Shown here piece by piece: positions 11,014-21,050 of a stretch of DNA of 64,000 bases. The position numbers were made by a program, and so were the translations under genes. The notes beneath the pieces were generated by a model. The model saw nothing but the letters and a program-made list of their open reading frames with translations, had not been told where the DNA came from and made no database searches. Source of the stretch: Microplitis mediator (lineage: Eukaryota; Arthropoda; Insecta; Hymenoptera; Braconidae); assembly GCF_029852145.1 (NCBI RefSeq), contig NC_079979.1:677501-741500 (forward strand), written 5' to 3'. Numbering within the stretch: the stretch's first letter is position 1; each line of letters begins with the position of its first letter.

Positions 11014-11840
11014 TTGGATGTGTGCAGGTGTTTGTATGCGTGTGTGCAAATGCGCGCATGTGTAAAAATTTGTGCGTGTGTGCAAATTTGTGCGTGTGCG
11101 TGTGTGTGCAAATGTGTACGTGTGTACAAATTTGTGCGTGTGTGCAAATGTGTGCGTGTGTGTGCAAATTTGTGCGTGTGTGCGTGTGTGCAAATTTGTG
11201 CGTGTGTGCAAATGTGTGCGTGTGTGTGCAAATTTGTGCGTGTGTGCGTGTGTGCAAATTTGTGCGTGTGTGTGCAAATGTGTGCGTGTGTGCAAATGTG
11301 TGCGTGTGTGTGCAAATGTGTACGTGTGTGCGTGTGTGCAAATTTGTGCGTGTGTGCAAATGTTTGCGTGTGTGCAAATGTGTGTGTGCGTGTGTGTGCG
11401 AGTGCGCGTGTGTGCCTAAATATGTATGTGTGTATGTGTGTGCATATCAGCTGATCAATAATGTAATACGCGAATTTTTACTTCGATTTTATTATGTAGA
11501 GTTATATTTTATTAATAATATTTTCAAAACTCCGCTCCGGAGTGAATTTTACTCCGGAGGGATTAAATTAATAAAAAATAATCTACTCCGCGAAAACTCC
11601 CCTGTGGAGTGAATTTCACTCCGAGGGGGGTGAATAATTAAAAATTCATTCACTCCACATTCACTCCGGATTTAATCAGCATTCACTCCGCAATTTTTTA
11701 CAGTGTATGTGAACTGGTTGGATTATTTATAATCATAATATTTCTTTTTTAAGTGTAATGCATACACAGGATCAGGATGTTGCAAGGGCTTTGTTTGTGC
11801 CGCAGGAACTTGTGATTTTTCAAGCTCTTCATGGGAATAA
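10589..11840 (+). CDS. Secreted six-cysteine knottin-like (ICK) peptide, unit 2
   Basis: Two coding exons, 10589-10672 and 11754-11840, joined by a phase 0 intron (GTAAGT donor at 10673; TTTCTTTTTTAAG acceptor ending at 11753), encode 56 residues plus stop. Residues 1 to about 20 form a signal peptide with a hydrophobic core and small residues at the likely cleavage site. The mature part has six cysteines at 22, 29, 37, 38, 43 and 48, i.e. C-X6-C-X7-CC-X4-C-X4-C, the classic inhibitor-cystine-knot spacing; the first cysteine is in the signal exon and five are in the last exon. Families with this fold include venom channel blockers, protease or amylase inhibitors and antimicrobial peptides, so the activity cannot be read from the pattern. 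A leader exon begins at 10554 after TTTCAG. AATAAA occurs at 11837-11842 and about 11911. The intron is stretched by the CACTGTAAAA element. Confidence 0.72.
10731..11705. mobile_element. CACTGTAAAA TIR element made of ACTCCG/CGGAGT words, split by a TGTGCG minisatellite
   Basis: Ends are CACTGTAAAAAATCCGGAGT at the left and the inverted ACTCCGCAATTTTTTACAGTG-like end at the right, flanked by TA (10729-10730 and 11706-11707). That suits a Tc1/mariner-type target duplication. The outer parts (10745-10940 and 11530-11700) are built from GGAGTGAAT and ATTCACTCCG words in both orientations. The core is a TGTG-rich minisatellite. There is no transposase. It sits in the intron of the knottin-like gene. 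Confidence 0.88.
10975..11445 (+). repeat. TGTGCGTGTGTGCAAAT minisatellite
   Basis: A pure TG run opens it, followed by dozens of short units of the type GCGTGTGTGCAAAT(T/G)T with variable numbers of GTGT. The 110-210 residue Cys-Val or His-Thr frames on both strands result from this composition and are not genes. Confidence 0.95.
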
Positions 11841-12222
11841 ATAAATTTGTACCATAAGAGTTTTATGTTTATAATTTAATTATGATGTATTCAAGTAATA
11901 ATTTAATTGAATAAAAATAAAAACTCGAACTAAAATCTACAAAATATGTGTCATTTTTATTTTTTAACTTTCCTAGTAATTAAGGACATGAATTACATTT
12001 TTTTTTTAATTTAATTAAACCAAAAATTCATAACTTTTAGGAAAATTGAAATTATGGATCATCGTTGGGCTCTAAATTGAAGTTTAGGACTTGAGAAACA
12101 ATTTTTGTCTATGGTTAATCAAGTTTTGTTCGATAGTTTTAGAGATATTGATCTATATCGATAGATATATCATCAAACATTGGCATCGCCGTATTTTCTG
12201 ATCGGAAACGCATCGATATATT
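11841..12222. other. 3' flank of unit 2 and start of duplicated unit 3
   Basis: An AT-rich 3' flank with a second AATAAA near 11911, then a Repeat A fragment (TTTTAGAGATATTGATC), then from about 12195 the sequence GATCGGAAACGCATCGATAT that also precedes unit 2. No further gene is seen. Confidence 0.6.
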
Positions 12223-12763
12223 CCCGGGACAAAATGATCAAACCTGATCAGACATGAACAGGCATGAGTCTTCAGGCCTGATCAGGCATGAAAAATGACC
12301 ACGCCTGACCAGGCCTGATCAGGCATGTTCAGGTCTGATCAGGTATGTTCATGTCTGTTCATGCCCATCCGGGTAAAAAAATTATATATAAAAAATGGCC
12401 CTATATAATTATATATAATTATGTATAACTATATTCAATTATACATGTATATAATTATTGCTATAAAAATAAAAAAAATAAAAAATTCGGGCGTGTGCAG
12501 GATTTGAACCGAGGACCTTGCGCTCGAAAGTGTAACTCGCTACCCACTGACCTAAGAGATTTAGTTGAAAAGTAAGTTTCGTATGAACTTCAAGTAATAA
12601 AAATCTTATACGTGATGGATTCTTGGTCAACAAAATTTTAGATCTATGAGCAGACATGAACAGCCATGAACAGACATGAACATATATGACCAGGCATGGA
12701 CAGGTATGATCAGGCCTGACATACATGAACAGGCATGGTCAGGTCTGATCATTTTTTCCCGGG
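12223..12763. mobile_element. CCCGGGA-family TIR element, copy 1, with TGATCAGGCATG words
   Basis: The left end CCCGGGACAAAATGATCA and right end TGATCATTTTTTCCCGGG are inverted copies. Both flanks are rich in iterated CCTGATCAGGCATGAACAGG-type words, palindromic around TGATCA. The middle holds a tRNA-like stretch (12489-12562). Comparing 8225-8270 (same sequence without the insert) with 12215-12222 and 12764-12800 shows the insertion point. A second family member is at 61741-62230. No protein frame. Confidence 0.83.
12489..12562 (-). pseudogene. tRNA-like sequence (tRNA pseudogene or SINE head)
   Basis: On the minus strand a B-box-like GGTTCAAATCC (12501-12511) lies about 35 nt after an A-box-like TAGGTCAGTGG. 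The anticodon-stem region does not pair well and the acceptor ends do not match, so I do not call a functional tRNA. Its position in the middle of a TIR element suggests capture or insertion of a tRNA-derived SINE fragment. Confidence 0.45.
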
Positions 12764-12935
12764 TGAGTATTATACATTTAGAGCTGAAAATTAATAATCT
12801 GTAAAATAATATGAGCCACATTTTCAACTCGCAGCAGTACAGCAGCTTCAATTTTTCGTAATATAAACAAGACATTAAATTTATTTATTTTTAGCGAATG
12901 ATAAAAATTTCTGTTTTTTTTTTGATAAAAATTGC

Positions 12936-13013
12936 TATAAATATAAAATTTTTTTCAATGATCGATACATCGAAATTATCTGCAAACTTTAAGCACTCCA
13001 CTTATACTCTCAA
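12936..13013 (+). promoter_or_regulatory. TATA box and first exon of peptide gene unit 3 (orphan)
   Basis: TATAAATA at 12936-12943, then a stretch closely matching unit 2 (GATCGATACATCG, CACTCCACTTATACTCTCAA) and a GTAAGT donor at 13014. No signal-peptide exon can be found between 13014 and 14480. The unit therefore looks truncated or decayed unless its next exon lies elsewhere. Confidence 0.5.
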
Positions 13014-13059
13014 GTAAGTAATGAATTGTTATTATTATTAATTTTGAAAAAGTACTTGA

Positions 13060-13258
13060 AATTTTTCGAAAAATCAACTTCAATCTATAGAGATCGATAT
13101 ATCGGAAACTATCCATCGAAAGTTGATCAAATCGCAATAAAAAATTTTCCTTGAACTTTTTTCTTTCATTTGAGCCTAATCCCGTCCCTTAATCTCAATT
13201 TTCCTTAAGGTTATAAATGTTCGAAGTTTCATCTAAAGTAAAATTGGAAATTTTTCAA
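13060..13258 (+). repeat. Repeat A monomer
   Basis: One diverged unit (GATCGATATATCGGAAACTATCC, TTGAGCCTAATCCCGTCCC, TTCCTTAAGGTTATAAATG), directly followed by the second CACGGAAAG element. Confidence 0.75.
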
Positions 13259-13669
13259 CACGGAAAGAAAATTATGAGAAGTTTTCCTATGCCTTATGGG
13301 AATGGTTCCCATAATGGTATGGGAATAGTACCTATACTACTATAGGAATGGTTCCCATATATGATGGGAACCATCCCCATAATAGTATGAGAATAGTTCC
13401 CATAATGAAATGGGAATGGTTCCCATAATATTATAGGAACCATTCCCATATCATTATGGGAACCATTCCCATAATGGTATGGGAATCATTCCCATATCAT
13501 TATAGGAACTATTCCCATAATGGTATGGGAACTATTCTCATACTATTATGGGGATGGTTCCCATAATATATGGGAACCATTCCTATAGTAATATAGGTAC
13601 TATTCCCATACCATTATGGGAACCATTCCCATAATGCATAGGAAAACTTCCCATAATTTTCTTTCCGTG
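13259..13669. mobile_element. CACGGAAAG-family TIR element, copy 2 (411 bp)
   Basis: Ends CACGGAAAGAAAATTATGAG and CATAATTTTCTTTCCGTG are inverted copies. The interior is ATGGGAACCATTCCCAT-type words, as in copy 1 but with only about 15-20 of them. The first 125 bp match copy 1 closely (AAGTTTTGCTATGC..., GGGAATAGTACCTATACTAC), so the families share the ends and differ in word number. Flanks are AA and TA, so the target duplication is unclear. Confidence 0.87.
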
Positions 13670-14480
13670 TACGTTCTTTCAATATCAAAATTAAAAATAT
13701 GCTTAGAAAAATCACAAATTACACGTGATTGTATTAATATTTTTTATTATGGAATTGGTTATTACAGTTTATAAAATTATTTTGAAATTCTGATACTAAA
13801 TTGAAAAAAAAAAAAAAAAAAATTAGCATAAATATGTTATCGGTTCATTTAGGTACGACTCCCATACCCCCATTCTCCATATGATTTTTTTTTTTTTTTT
13901 TTTTTCAAATAATTCTGATTTATGACGGATCCATAATCCAAAATAATAATTAAAAAAAAATCAGTAAATTTTTATTTTTTATAATCGTTATGAAAATATA
14001 TATTCAATTAAAATTTTGATATTTTCATTTTTTTTTTAAATTATTTTATTTTTAATAAATTTTGAGAAAAAAAGTGTAGGAGACTGTTTTTTTCATCTAA
14101 CTTGTCGTGTGAAACTATTTGTCAGTATTTTGTATTAAAACTTGAATTTTTTTTTATGCGCCCATTAGCTTTAGGCACTACTTTTCAAAAGCTAAAAGGG
14201 CGTATGTCTTGAGATACGCCCTTTTAGCTTAGGGATGCCCAAATTTTGTTCTTTGCAGATCTTTGCGTTTCGAAAAATTTCAAAGCTAATTGCAACAAAA
14301 ATTTTTTTATAATAATAAAAATAATAATAATTTTTTCACAGTGTTGTACAACGACAGGCCAAGTTAATTACTGGGCACATAAAAATTAAGAAATGGGATA
14401 ATTATCGTACTAGAAAATATTTTCCATTTATTTTATTCCAGCGATTAAAAGATTCATTTGATTAATTTCGATTTACATAC
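13670..14480. other. AT-rich stretch with a perfect hairpin and a possible stray exon
   Basis: Mostly A/T runs (poly-A near 13805, poly-T near 13890). It holds the hairpin at 14189-14230. After TTTTTCACAG ending at 14341 there is a 16-codon frame opening with two cysteine codons (14342-14389). That opening recalls the unit 2 last exon, which also starts with a cysteine codon, but the frame is too short to support a gene. Confidence 0.35.
14189..14230. repeat. Perfect 17-bp inverted repeat (hairpin)
   Basis: Arms AAGCTAAAAGGGCGTAT (14189-14205) and ATACGCCCTTTTAGCTT (14214-14230) are exact complements around an 8-nt loop. Flanking GCCC..TTAGCTTTAGG and TTAGGGATGCCC hint at a longer imperfect stem. 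It could be a tiny MITE remnant or a structured RNA. Confidence 0.8.
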
Positions 14481-14620
14481 AATTCTATCTATATCAATCG
14501 ATATCTTCGAACCTATTAGTCGAATCGAAATGAAGTATGAATGAAATTTGAAGAGGAAGGTCTAAGCTTTAAAATGAGAGCGAGAACGAGCCCAAATCTT
14601 GATTAGTTTCAAAGTTGTAC
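14480..14620 (+). repeat. Diverged Repeat A fragment
   Basis: CAATCGATATCTTCGAACC, GAGCGAGAACGAGCCCAAATC and AAGTTGTACGATTGCC follow the Repeat A order with many changes. Confidence 0.55.
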
Positions 14621-15029
14621 GATTGCCAATAAACTTCTTGTTTTATCCAAATCCTCAAGGACAAACTTATTTTCAAATCCCATCCAATCGTGTCATTGCA
14701 CAAGATAATCACTCCAGACTCCGCTAATAACAATGATTATTTACAAATTACTCAAGTATCCACGGTAGTTGGGCGCAGATTTCTCTCATCTGTACCTCGA
14801 TTGTTTTATTTTTCAACCCACTCTTACTTCTAAACCATTTTAGTAAATTCGTGTTTAGTCTGTCCCTTGACGAGAAAAACTGACTGAGCTACAAAATTAT
14901 TTCTTCATATTTTCAGTAGTTTTCAAAATTTCCATTAGTGACGATAACATTTTCCTAAATTTTGGAAAAATAAATTTTCTTTTCAATTTTAAATCTTTTT
15001 GACTTCTTAATTTATAATTAAAAATCAGA
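14621..15029. other. Low-repeat AT-rich stretch
   Basis: No repeat landmark, RNA gene or convincing exon seen. Confidence 0.4.
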
Positions 15030-15860
15030 TCAAGGCTTTTTTAGATAGAAAATTTTCTGCTCTACAAGAAAAGTCTCTTATCATTTTCTCCTAAATTTGA
15101 TATTTTCAAAGTTATGGCCGATTTTCCAAAGTACTAATTTCGAAAATTAGAAATCCGAATCCGAAATTCACGGAAAAGTTCCCTAAGTTTTAAACTAGTT
15201 GACAAAAATAAATGAAATCGATATTATTGATAGGAAATTTTCCGCTCTACAAAAAAGGTCTCTTATCATTTTCTCCTAAATTTGATATTTTCAAAGTTAT
15301 GGCCGATTTTCCAAAGTACTAATTTCGAAAATTAGAAATCCGAATCCGAAATTCACGGAAAAGTTCACTAAGTTTTAAAGTAGTTAACAAAAATAAATGA
15401 AATCACTATTATAGATAGGAAATTTTCCGCTCTACAAAAAAGGTCTCTTATCATTTTCTCCTAAATTTTATATTTTCAAAGTTATGGCCGATTTTCCAAA
15501 GTACTAATTTCGAAAATTAGAAATTCGAATCCCAAATCCACGGAAAAATTCCCTAAGTTTTAAACTAGTTGACAAAAATAAATGAAATCAATATTATTGA
15601 TAGGAAATTTTCCGCTCTACAAAAAAGGTCTCTTATCATTTTCCTGAAAACCAAATATTTTCCAAGTTACAGCCGATTTTCCAATCTAATAATTTTACCA
15701 ACTCGAAACTTCGACTTCCCAATTAACCAGTACTTTTTAATTACTTTTGACACCCATCCTAATTATCAAATTACCTTTTCTTTTACAGTAATTGTTAGGA
15801 AATTTTCCGCTCTACAAAAAAGGTGTCTTATGATTTTTCCCTAAAATGAATAGTTTAAGA
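15030..15860 (+). repeat. Repeat B tandem array (forward)
   Basis: About five units of 180-185 bp, each with GGAAATTTTCCGCTCTACAA, AAAGGTCTCTTATCATTTTC, CAAAGTTATGGCCGATTTTC and AGTACTAATTTCGAAAATTAG. Adjacent units from 15050 to 15560 are nearly identical. The last unit is degenerate. The 91-residue frame from 15569 derives from the repeat. Confidence 0.92.
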
Positions 15861-16290
15861 AATATCAGGCGTCAAAGTTAAAAAAACATTGAATTGAAAC
15901 AGGCTCAAGTCCTTGACCGACCGTGAACTCAAACTAAGAGCGTGATTCCCCCGTTGATTGGCGTTGGCACGCAACACCATAATTCTCTGATTACAGATAT
16001 TACTATTACTATTGCCATAGCTATTTTTTTAAAAAATAACAATGTCTTTGAAACAAACGGAAATGGAAAATCCAACTAGAGGATCATTATTTTTTATGAG
16101 AAACAAAAATAAAAATACAATAATTTACGACGTAACGCTTGAAATTGTCTAAGGGCGAGGGACAAAGGAAATTAATCATTGTCTTTTTTTTGTCATTAAT
16201 TTAAAAAAACAATCGGATCTGATCCGATAAATTTATTTCCCACAAAAATTTCGTTATCTTCGCTTATAAATGAATTAAAATGGCTCAAGA
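15861..16290. other. Low-repeat stretch between Repeat B blocks
   Basis: Slightly higher GC around 15900-15990, otherwise AT-rich. No gene recognised. Confidence 0.4.
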
Positions 16291-16760
16291 TTTTTTTTGC
16301 AACTCGGACATTGGGAAGAAAATTTTGTGGACTACAAAAAAGGTCTGATTGACTTTTTCTCTGAAATTGATTATTTTTGAATTATGACTGATTTTTGTAA
16401 TCGGAAATTTCTAGGAAAATCAGAATTTTGAAACTGAGATTTTTAATCGGGTGTAAGTTCCAGAAAAATTAGAGAAAATGCATGAACTTGGAGTGTTTTG
16501 GATAGGAAATTTAGTCAGCTACAAAAAAGGTATCTTATCAATTTTTCCTAAAATCAATAATTTCCAAGTTATGGCCTATTTTGAATTTATTAATTTTTCC
16601 AAATCAAAAATCTAAAAACTCCGTTACTTTGTCATCTTTAATTGGTCATATTTTCAAAAATAATCACAAAAAATCTATAAAAAATGAGTGTTTTGGATAG
16701 GAAATTTCCCGCCCTACAAAAAACTATCCCAAAATTTTCCTCCAGAACCTCAACATTTTC
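16290..16760 (+). repeat. Repeat B, diverged monomers (forward)
   Basis: Three diverged units with GGAAATTTAGTCAGCTACAA, AAAAGGTATCTTATCAATTT and GGAAATTTCCCGCCCTACAA. Confidence 0.82.
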
Positions 16761-17690
16761 CTCAATCTGCACTCTAAGCATTCGGTACCAAAAAAAATCG
16801 AATTTCCCCATAAAGAAATTTTGTCAGTCAAGGACGTGAAAGGTCGCTCTAGTTCATCGACCCCGTGTCTATAAACATAACAAACAGGTCTGATTAAACC
16901 CGTATGTCGATCAGAATCGCTTAAGACTCGTCTCTAAGACACTAATAATAAAACGATAATTCTAGTTGATCGTTCACGCATCACCGATCAAGTACTCGCT
17001 TACAACTAGTAAGTACACTCTCGTTCCAACACTTATTACCAAAAAAAAATAACAAAAACTAGAGAATCCGGTCTCGCTGAATCGAGTTGACAAAATGGCG
17101 TCATGACAGTCCTCTAGTAACGCCATCTAGCGGCTCTAATTTAAATCAAAACAATGAATACAGATATTGGGAGTGGGATAGAGGTAAAGTTTGAATCGAA
17201 GGTGGAGTTTAAGTCAAATTAAAACGGTAGTGGAATTTTTGCGGTAACAATAAAAATTAATATGAAATAAAATGAAAAAACGGTATTGTAATTAAACCTT
17301 TATACGGAAGCGTATTACGCTAGAAGGTATGTAGTGTGTACTTTCTTGAGTATTAAGAATAGTTATAAAAAAAAAAAAAAATATCTGAGGACACTGGTCA
17401 CGCTTCATGCCAATTTAACTCTGCACGCGCGGGCAATTTCTAACCAACGAGGATTTTAAAACATTTTTTTTCATTTTTTTACTTCCCTGTGCCCGATGAG
17501 AAAAAATTTAATAATAACAACAAATTAGTCACGTATTCTAATGACATACCTTATGGTAACGTTATCTACTATTGTTGTTATTAATTTGATTCATTTCAGT
17601 AGAGTTATTTTCGGAATTGGGATTTTTTAATTTGGGAAGAAATTGAAGGAAATCTAATGGCTGGAGAAGAAAATTTTGGAGTAGTTTTTT
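16761..17690. other. Low-repeat stretch without a recognised gene
   Basis: Moderate complexity and GC near 16840-17110 (for example CTAGTAACGCCATCTAGCGG). There are no long frames and no recognisable exons. It separates forward and reverse Repeat B arrays. Confidence 0.4.
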
Positions 17691-18310
17691 TCAGGGCGGG
17701 AAATTCCCTATCCAAAACACTCATTTTTTATGTATTTTTATTGATTATTTTGGAAAATATGATCAATTAACGACGACAAAGAAATGAAATTTTTAGATTT
17801 TTGAAATAGAAAAATTAGTAATTTGAAAAAACGGCTGTAACTTGGAAAATATTAATTGTAGGAAAAATTGATAAAAAACATTTTTTGTAGAGCAGAAAAT
17901 TTTCGATCCAAAACACTCATTTTTGTATATTTTTGATTAATTATTTTGGAAAATATGATCAATTAACGACGACAACGAAATGAAATTTATAGATTTTTGA
18001 TATGGAAAAATTAGTAGTTTGGAAAAGTGGCCGTAACTTAGAAAATATTAATTTTAGGAAAAATTGATAAGAAACCTTTTTCGTAGAGCGGAAAATTTCC
18101 TATTCGAAACACACATTTTTTATATATTTTTACTGATTATTTTGGAATATATGACCAATTAAAGACGACAAAGAAATGAAATTTATAGATTTTTGATATG
18201 AAAAAATTAGTAGTTTGGAAAAGTGGCCGTAACTCGGAAAATATTAATTTTAGGAAAAATTAATAAGAAACCTTTGTTGTAAAGCGGAAAATTTCCTATC
18301 GATATATATT
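17690..18310 (-). repeat. Repeat B tandem array (reverse)
   Basis: Four units read GTAGAGCGGAAAATTTCCTA with GGCCGTAACT(T/C)GGAAAATATT and TGATCAATTAACGACGACAA. Period about 180 bp; orientation opposite to 15030-16760. Confidence 0.9.
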
Positions 18311-19089
18311 CTTAAACGTAATTTTTTTACCATAAGTAAATGACTAATCGCACTACGAATATAATCCTCATACCACAGAAATTAAAATATGGAATTATAA
18401 ATTTGAAAATTAGTTACAATTAAACTAATTACGATTAAGACTCGTCATTAGTCTTATATCATAGATCAGATTTTCCGCTACAATTTTCACAGCAACATTG
18501 TCAAATTTCGTATTACAGAACTCGAGATCCTGTGTTACAAAAAAAAATTTGAACGCCTGAATTGTTTCATATATTTTATTTATATTTTTATAATAATAAC
18601 AAGGAATAATAAAACAATAAAAATATTAAGGGGAAATAAAAAATACGAGTATTGTATGCCCAAGCGAAACGGATCGAGAATGAAGATAGAAAGAAGAATA
18701 ATCGGTATGAATTTACCGTGAAAATTTCTACAGCCACTAACTCTTGATCCCTCTTTTTTCATATTCCCTTTTATTTTATTCCTCGCGTTGATTTTGTTTT
18801 ATAATACAGAAAAAAGATATAAATAATATTATTTCATCTTGTGTTTATTTTTTTGTGTAAATAATCAAGGTGAAATATTTATTTTAATCTTGCAGTGATA
18901 AAGAATGAGATTCCTTAGAAAAAAGGATGTTTTATTACCATGTTAAAATATACTTCCATATCTCCTTGGTATCAAAAGTTCAATGTCAATATAATTTGGA
19001 TGGTTTAGAAAAATTTTCAAGTTTTTCCATACCATGATTTTTTATGATTTTTTTTAATTAACCACAAAAAATATAATTATTGGATTAAA
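18311..19089. other. AT-rich low-repeat stretch
   Basis: No gene, RNA or clear repeat recognised; 60-residue frames only. Confidence 0.4.
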
Positions 19090-20340
19090 TGAATGAATTA
19101 CATGTGTTTTGGATAAGAAATTTTCCGCTCTACGAAAAAGGTTTCTTAACAATTTTTCCTAAAATTAATATTTTTCAAACTACGGCCATTTTTCCAAACT
19201 AATAGTTTTTTCAAATCAAAAATTAAAAAAATCCTATTACTTTGCTGTCTTAAATCGATCGTATTTTCCAAAATAATCAGTCAAAATATATAAAAAATGT
19301 GTGTTTTGGATAGGAAATTTTCCGCTCTACGAAAAAGGTTTCTTAACAATTTTTCTTAAAATTAATATTTTTCAAACTACGGCCATTTTTCCAAGCTAAT
19401 AGTTTTTCCAAATAAAAAATAAAAAAAATCAATTACTTTGCTGTGTTAAATCGATCATATTTTCCAAAATAATCAGTCAAAATATATAAAAAATGTGTGT
19501 TTTGGATAGGAAATTTTCCGCTCTACGAAAAAGGTTTCCTATCAATTTTTCCTACAGTTAATATTTTCCAAGTTACGGCCGCTTTTCCAAATTACTAATT
19601 TTTCCATATTAAAAATCTACAAATTTCATTTCTTTATGGTTTTTAATTGGTCATGTTTTCCAAAATAATCAGTAAAAATATATAAAAAATGTGTGTTTTG
19701 GATACGAAATTTTCCGCTCTATAAGAACAGGTTTATATTCATTTTTCCTAAAACTAATATTTTCCGAGTTACGGCCACTTTTCCAAACTAATAATTTTTC
19801 TATATCAAAAATAAAAAAAATCCTATTACTTTGCTGTCTTAAATCGATCATATTTTCCAAAATAATCAGTCAAAATATATAAAAAATGTGTGTTTTGGAT
19901 AGGAAATTTTCCGCTCTACAAAAAAAGTTTCTTAATAATTTTTCCTAAAATTAATATTTCCCAAGTTACGGCCACTTTTCCAATTACTAATTTTTCCATA
20001 TCAACTATCTAAAAATTTCAATCCTTTATCGTCTTCAATTGGTCATATTTTCCAAAATAATCAATAAAAATATATAAAAAATGTGTGTTTTGGATAGGAA
20101 TTTTTCCGCACTACAAAAAAGGTACTCTGTCCATTTTCCCTAAAATTAATATTTTCCAAACTACGGCCATTTTTCCAAACCAAAAATAAAAAAAATCAAT
20201 TATTTTGCTGTCTTCAATTGGTCATATTTTTTAAAATAATTATTAAAAATATATAAAAAATGTGTGTTCTGGATAGGAAATTTTCTGCTCTATAAAAACG
20301 ATATTATAAATTTTTCCCCTAAGACAGCTAGTTTTAAAGT
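19090..20340 (+). repeat. Repeat B tandem array (forward)
   Basis: Seven units of about 180-190 bp. Each has a GTGTTTTGGATAGGAAATTT start, CCGCTCTACGAAAAAGGTTT, ACGGCCA(T/C)TTTTCCAA and AATCAGTCAAAATATATAAA. The two 63-residue frames at 19669-19882 come from it. Confidence 0.93.
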
Positions 20341-21050
20341 TATTTTCCATTTTATCCGAAGAATGTTATAATTACAAAAATAATTATATTTTTTCTCTTA
20401 TAATATGTAATTACTACAGCAAATAAATCTGCATCATGCGTGTGTATATACTTGAGTACCACCTACAATTGCATGCACACTAAGCCAGTATATATTTATA
20501 AGTATTATTTAAATGCAAACTCTCATTCTCATTTTCATTTATAATTATCACGATCGTGACCACTCTTTTATATTTTTTATTTCTATTTTCATAATTTCTC
20601 CCCTTCACACCTCACTCCAGAGTTTTATTAACTGATAATTAAGTAAATAATAAAAAAAAAAAATTCTTCACTTCCAAATTATATTTTTAGATAAAAAACT
20701 ACATAAGAATTTTTTTTTTTTTTTTTTCTATATTGGGAAAGAAAATTAACAGTAAGGCGGCACATTATAGACAAGAATATTTATTTATGATCTTTTAAGT
20801 TCATCGTCCTCGAGGTGATAAAATTCCTTGAGGAAAATATTCTGTTTAGTCTCTAGTCCGATCCGAGTAGATTCTTGTTTCCAGAACTGGAATCACGATA
20901 CCTCTGATTTATTACTTTCTAAGTTATGTTTCAATAAGATATTTCTCATTGATTAATTTTCAATGAAATTCGGGTAAAGTTTCCGTTGGATTTTTTTATT
21001 TTTGTTGGAAGAATTCATAGCCGGGTAGTAAAAGTGGCTGTAGTGAGAAA
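20341..21050. other. Low-repeat AT-rich stretch between inverted Repeat B arrays
   Basis: Contains homopolymers near 20650 and 20710. Moderate complexity around 20800-20960. No exon I can support. Confidence 0.4.

Noticed and set aside
10944..11612. Several 113-210 residue His/Thr or Cys/Val frames on both strands
   Set aside because: They are produced by the TGTGCG minisatellite inside a TIR element; both strands stay open for the same reason.
14342..14389. Last exon of a third knottin-like gene
   Set aside because: It opens with two cysteine codons after a good acceptor, but is 16 codons long, lacks the remaining cysteines, and has no signal exon upstream. I kept it only as a remark.
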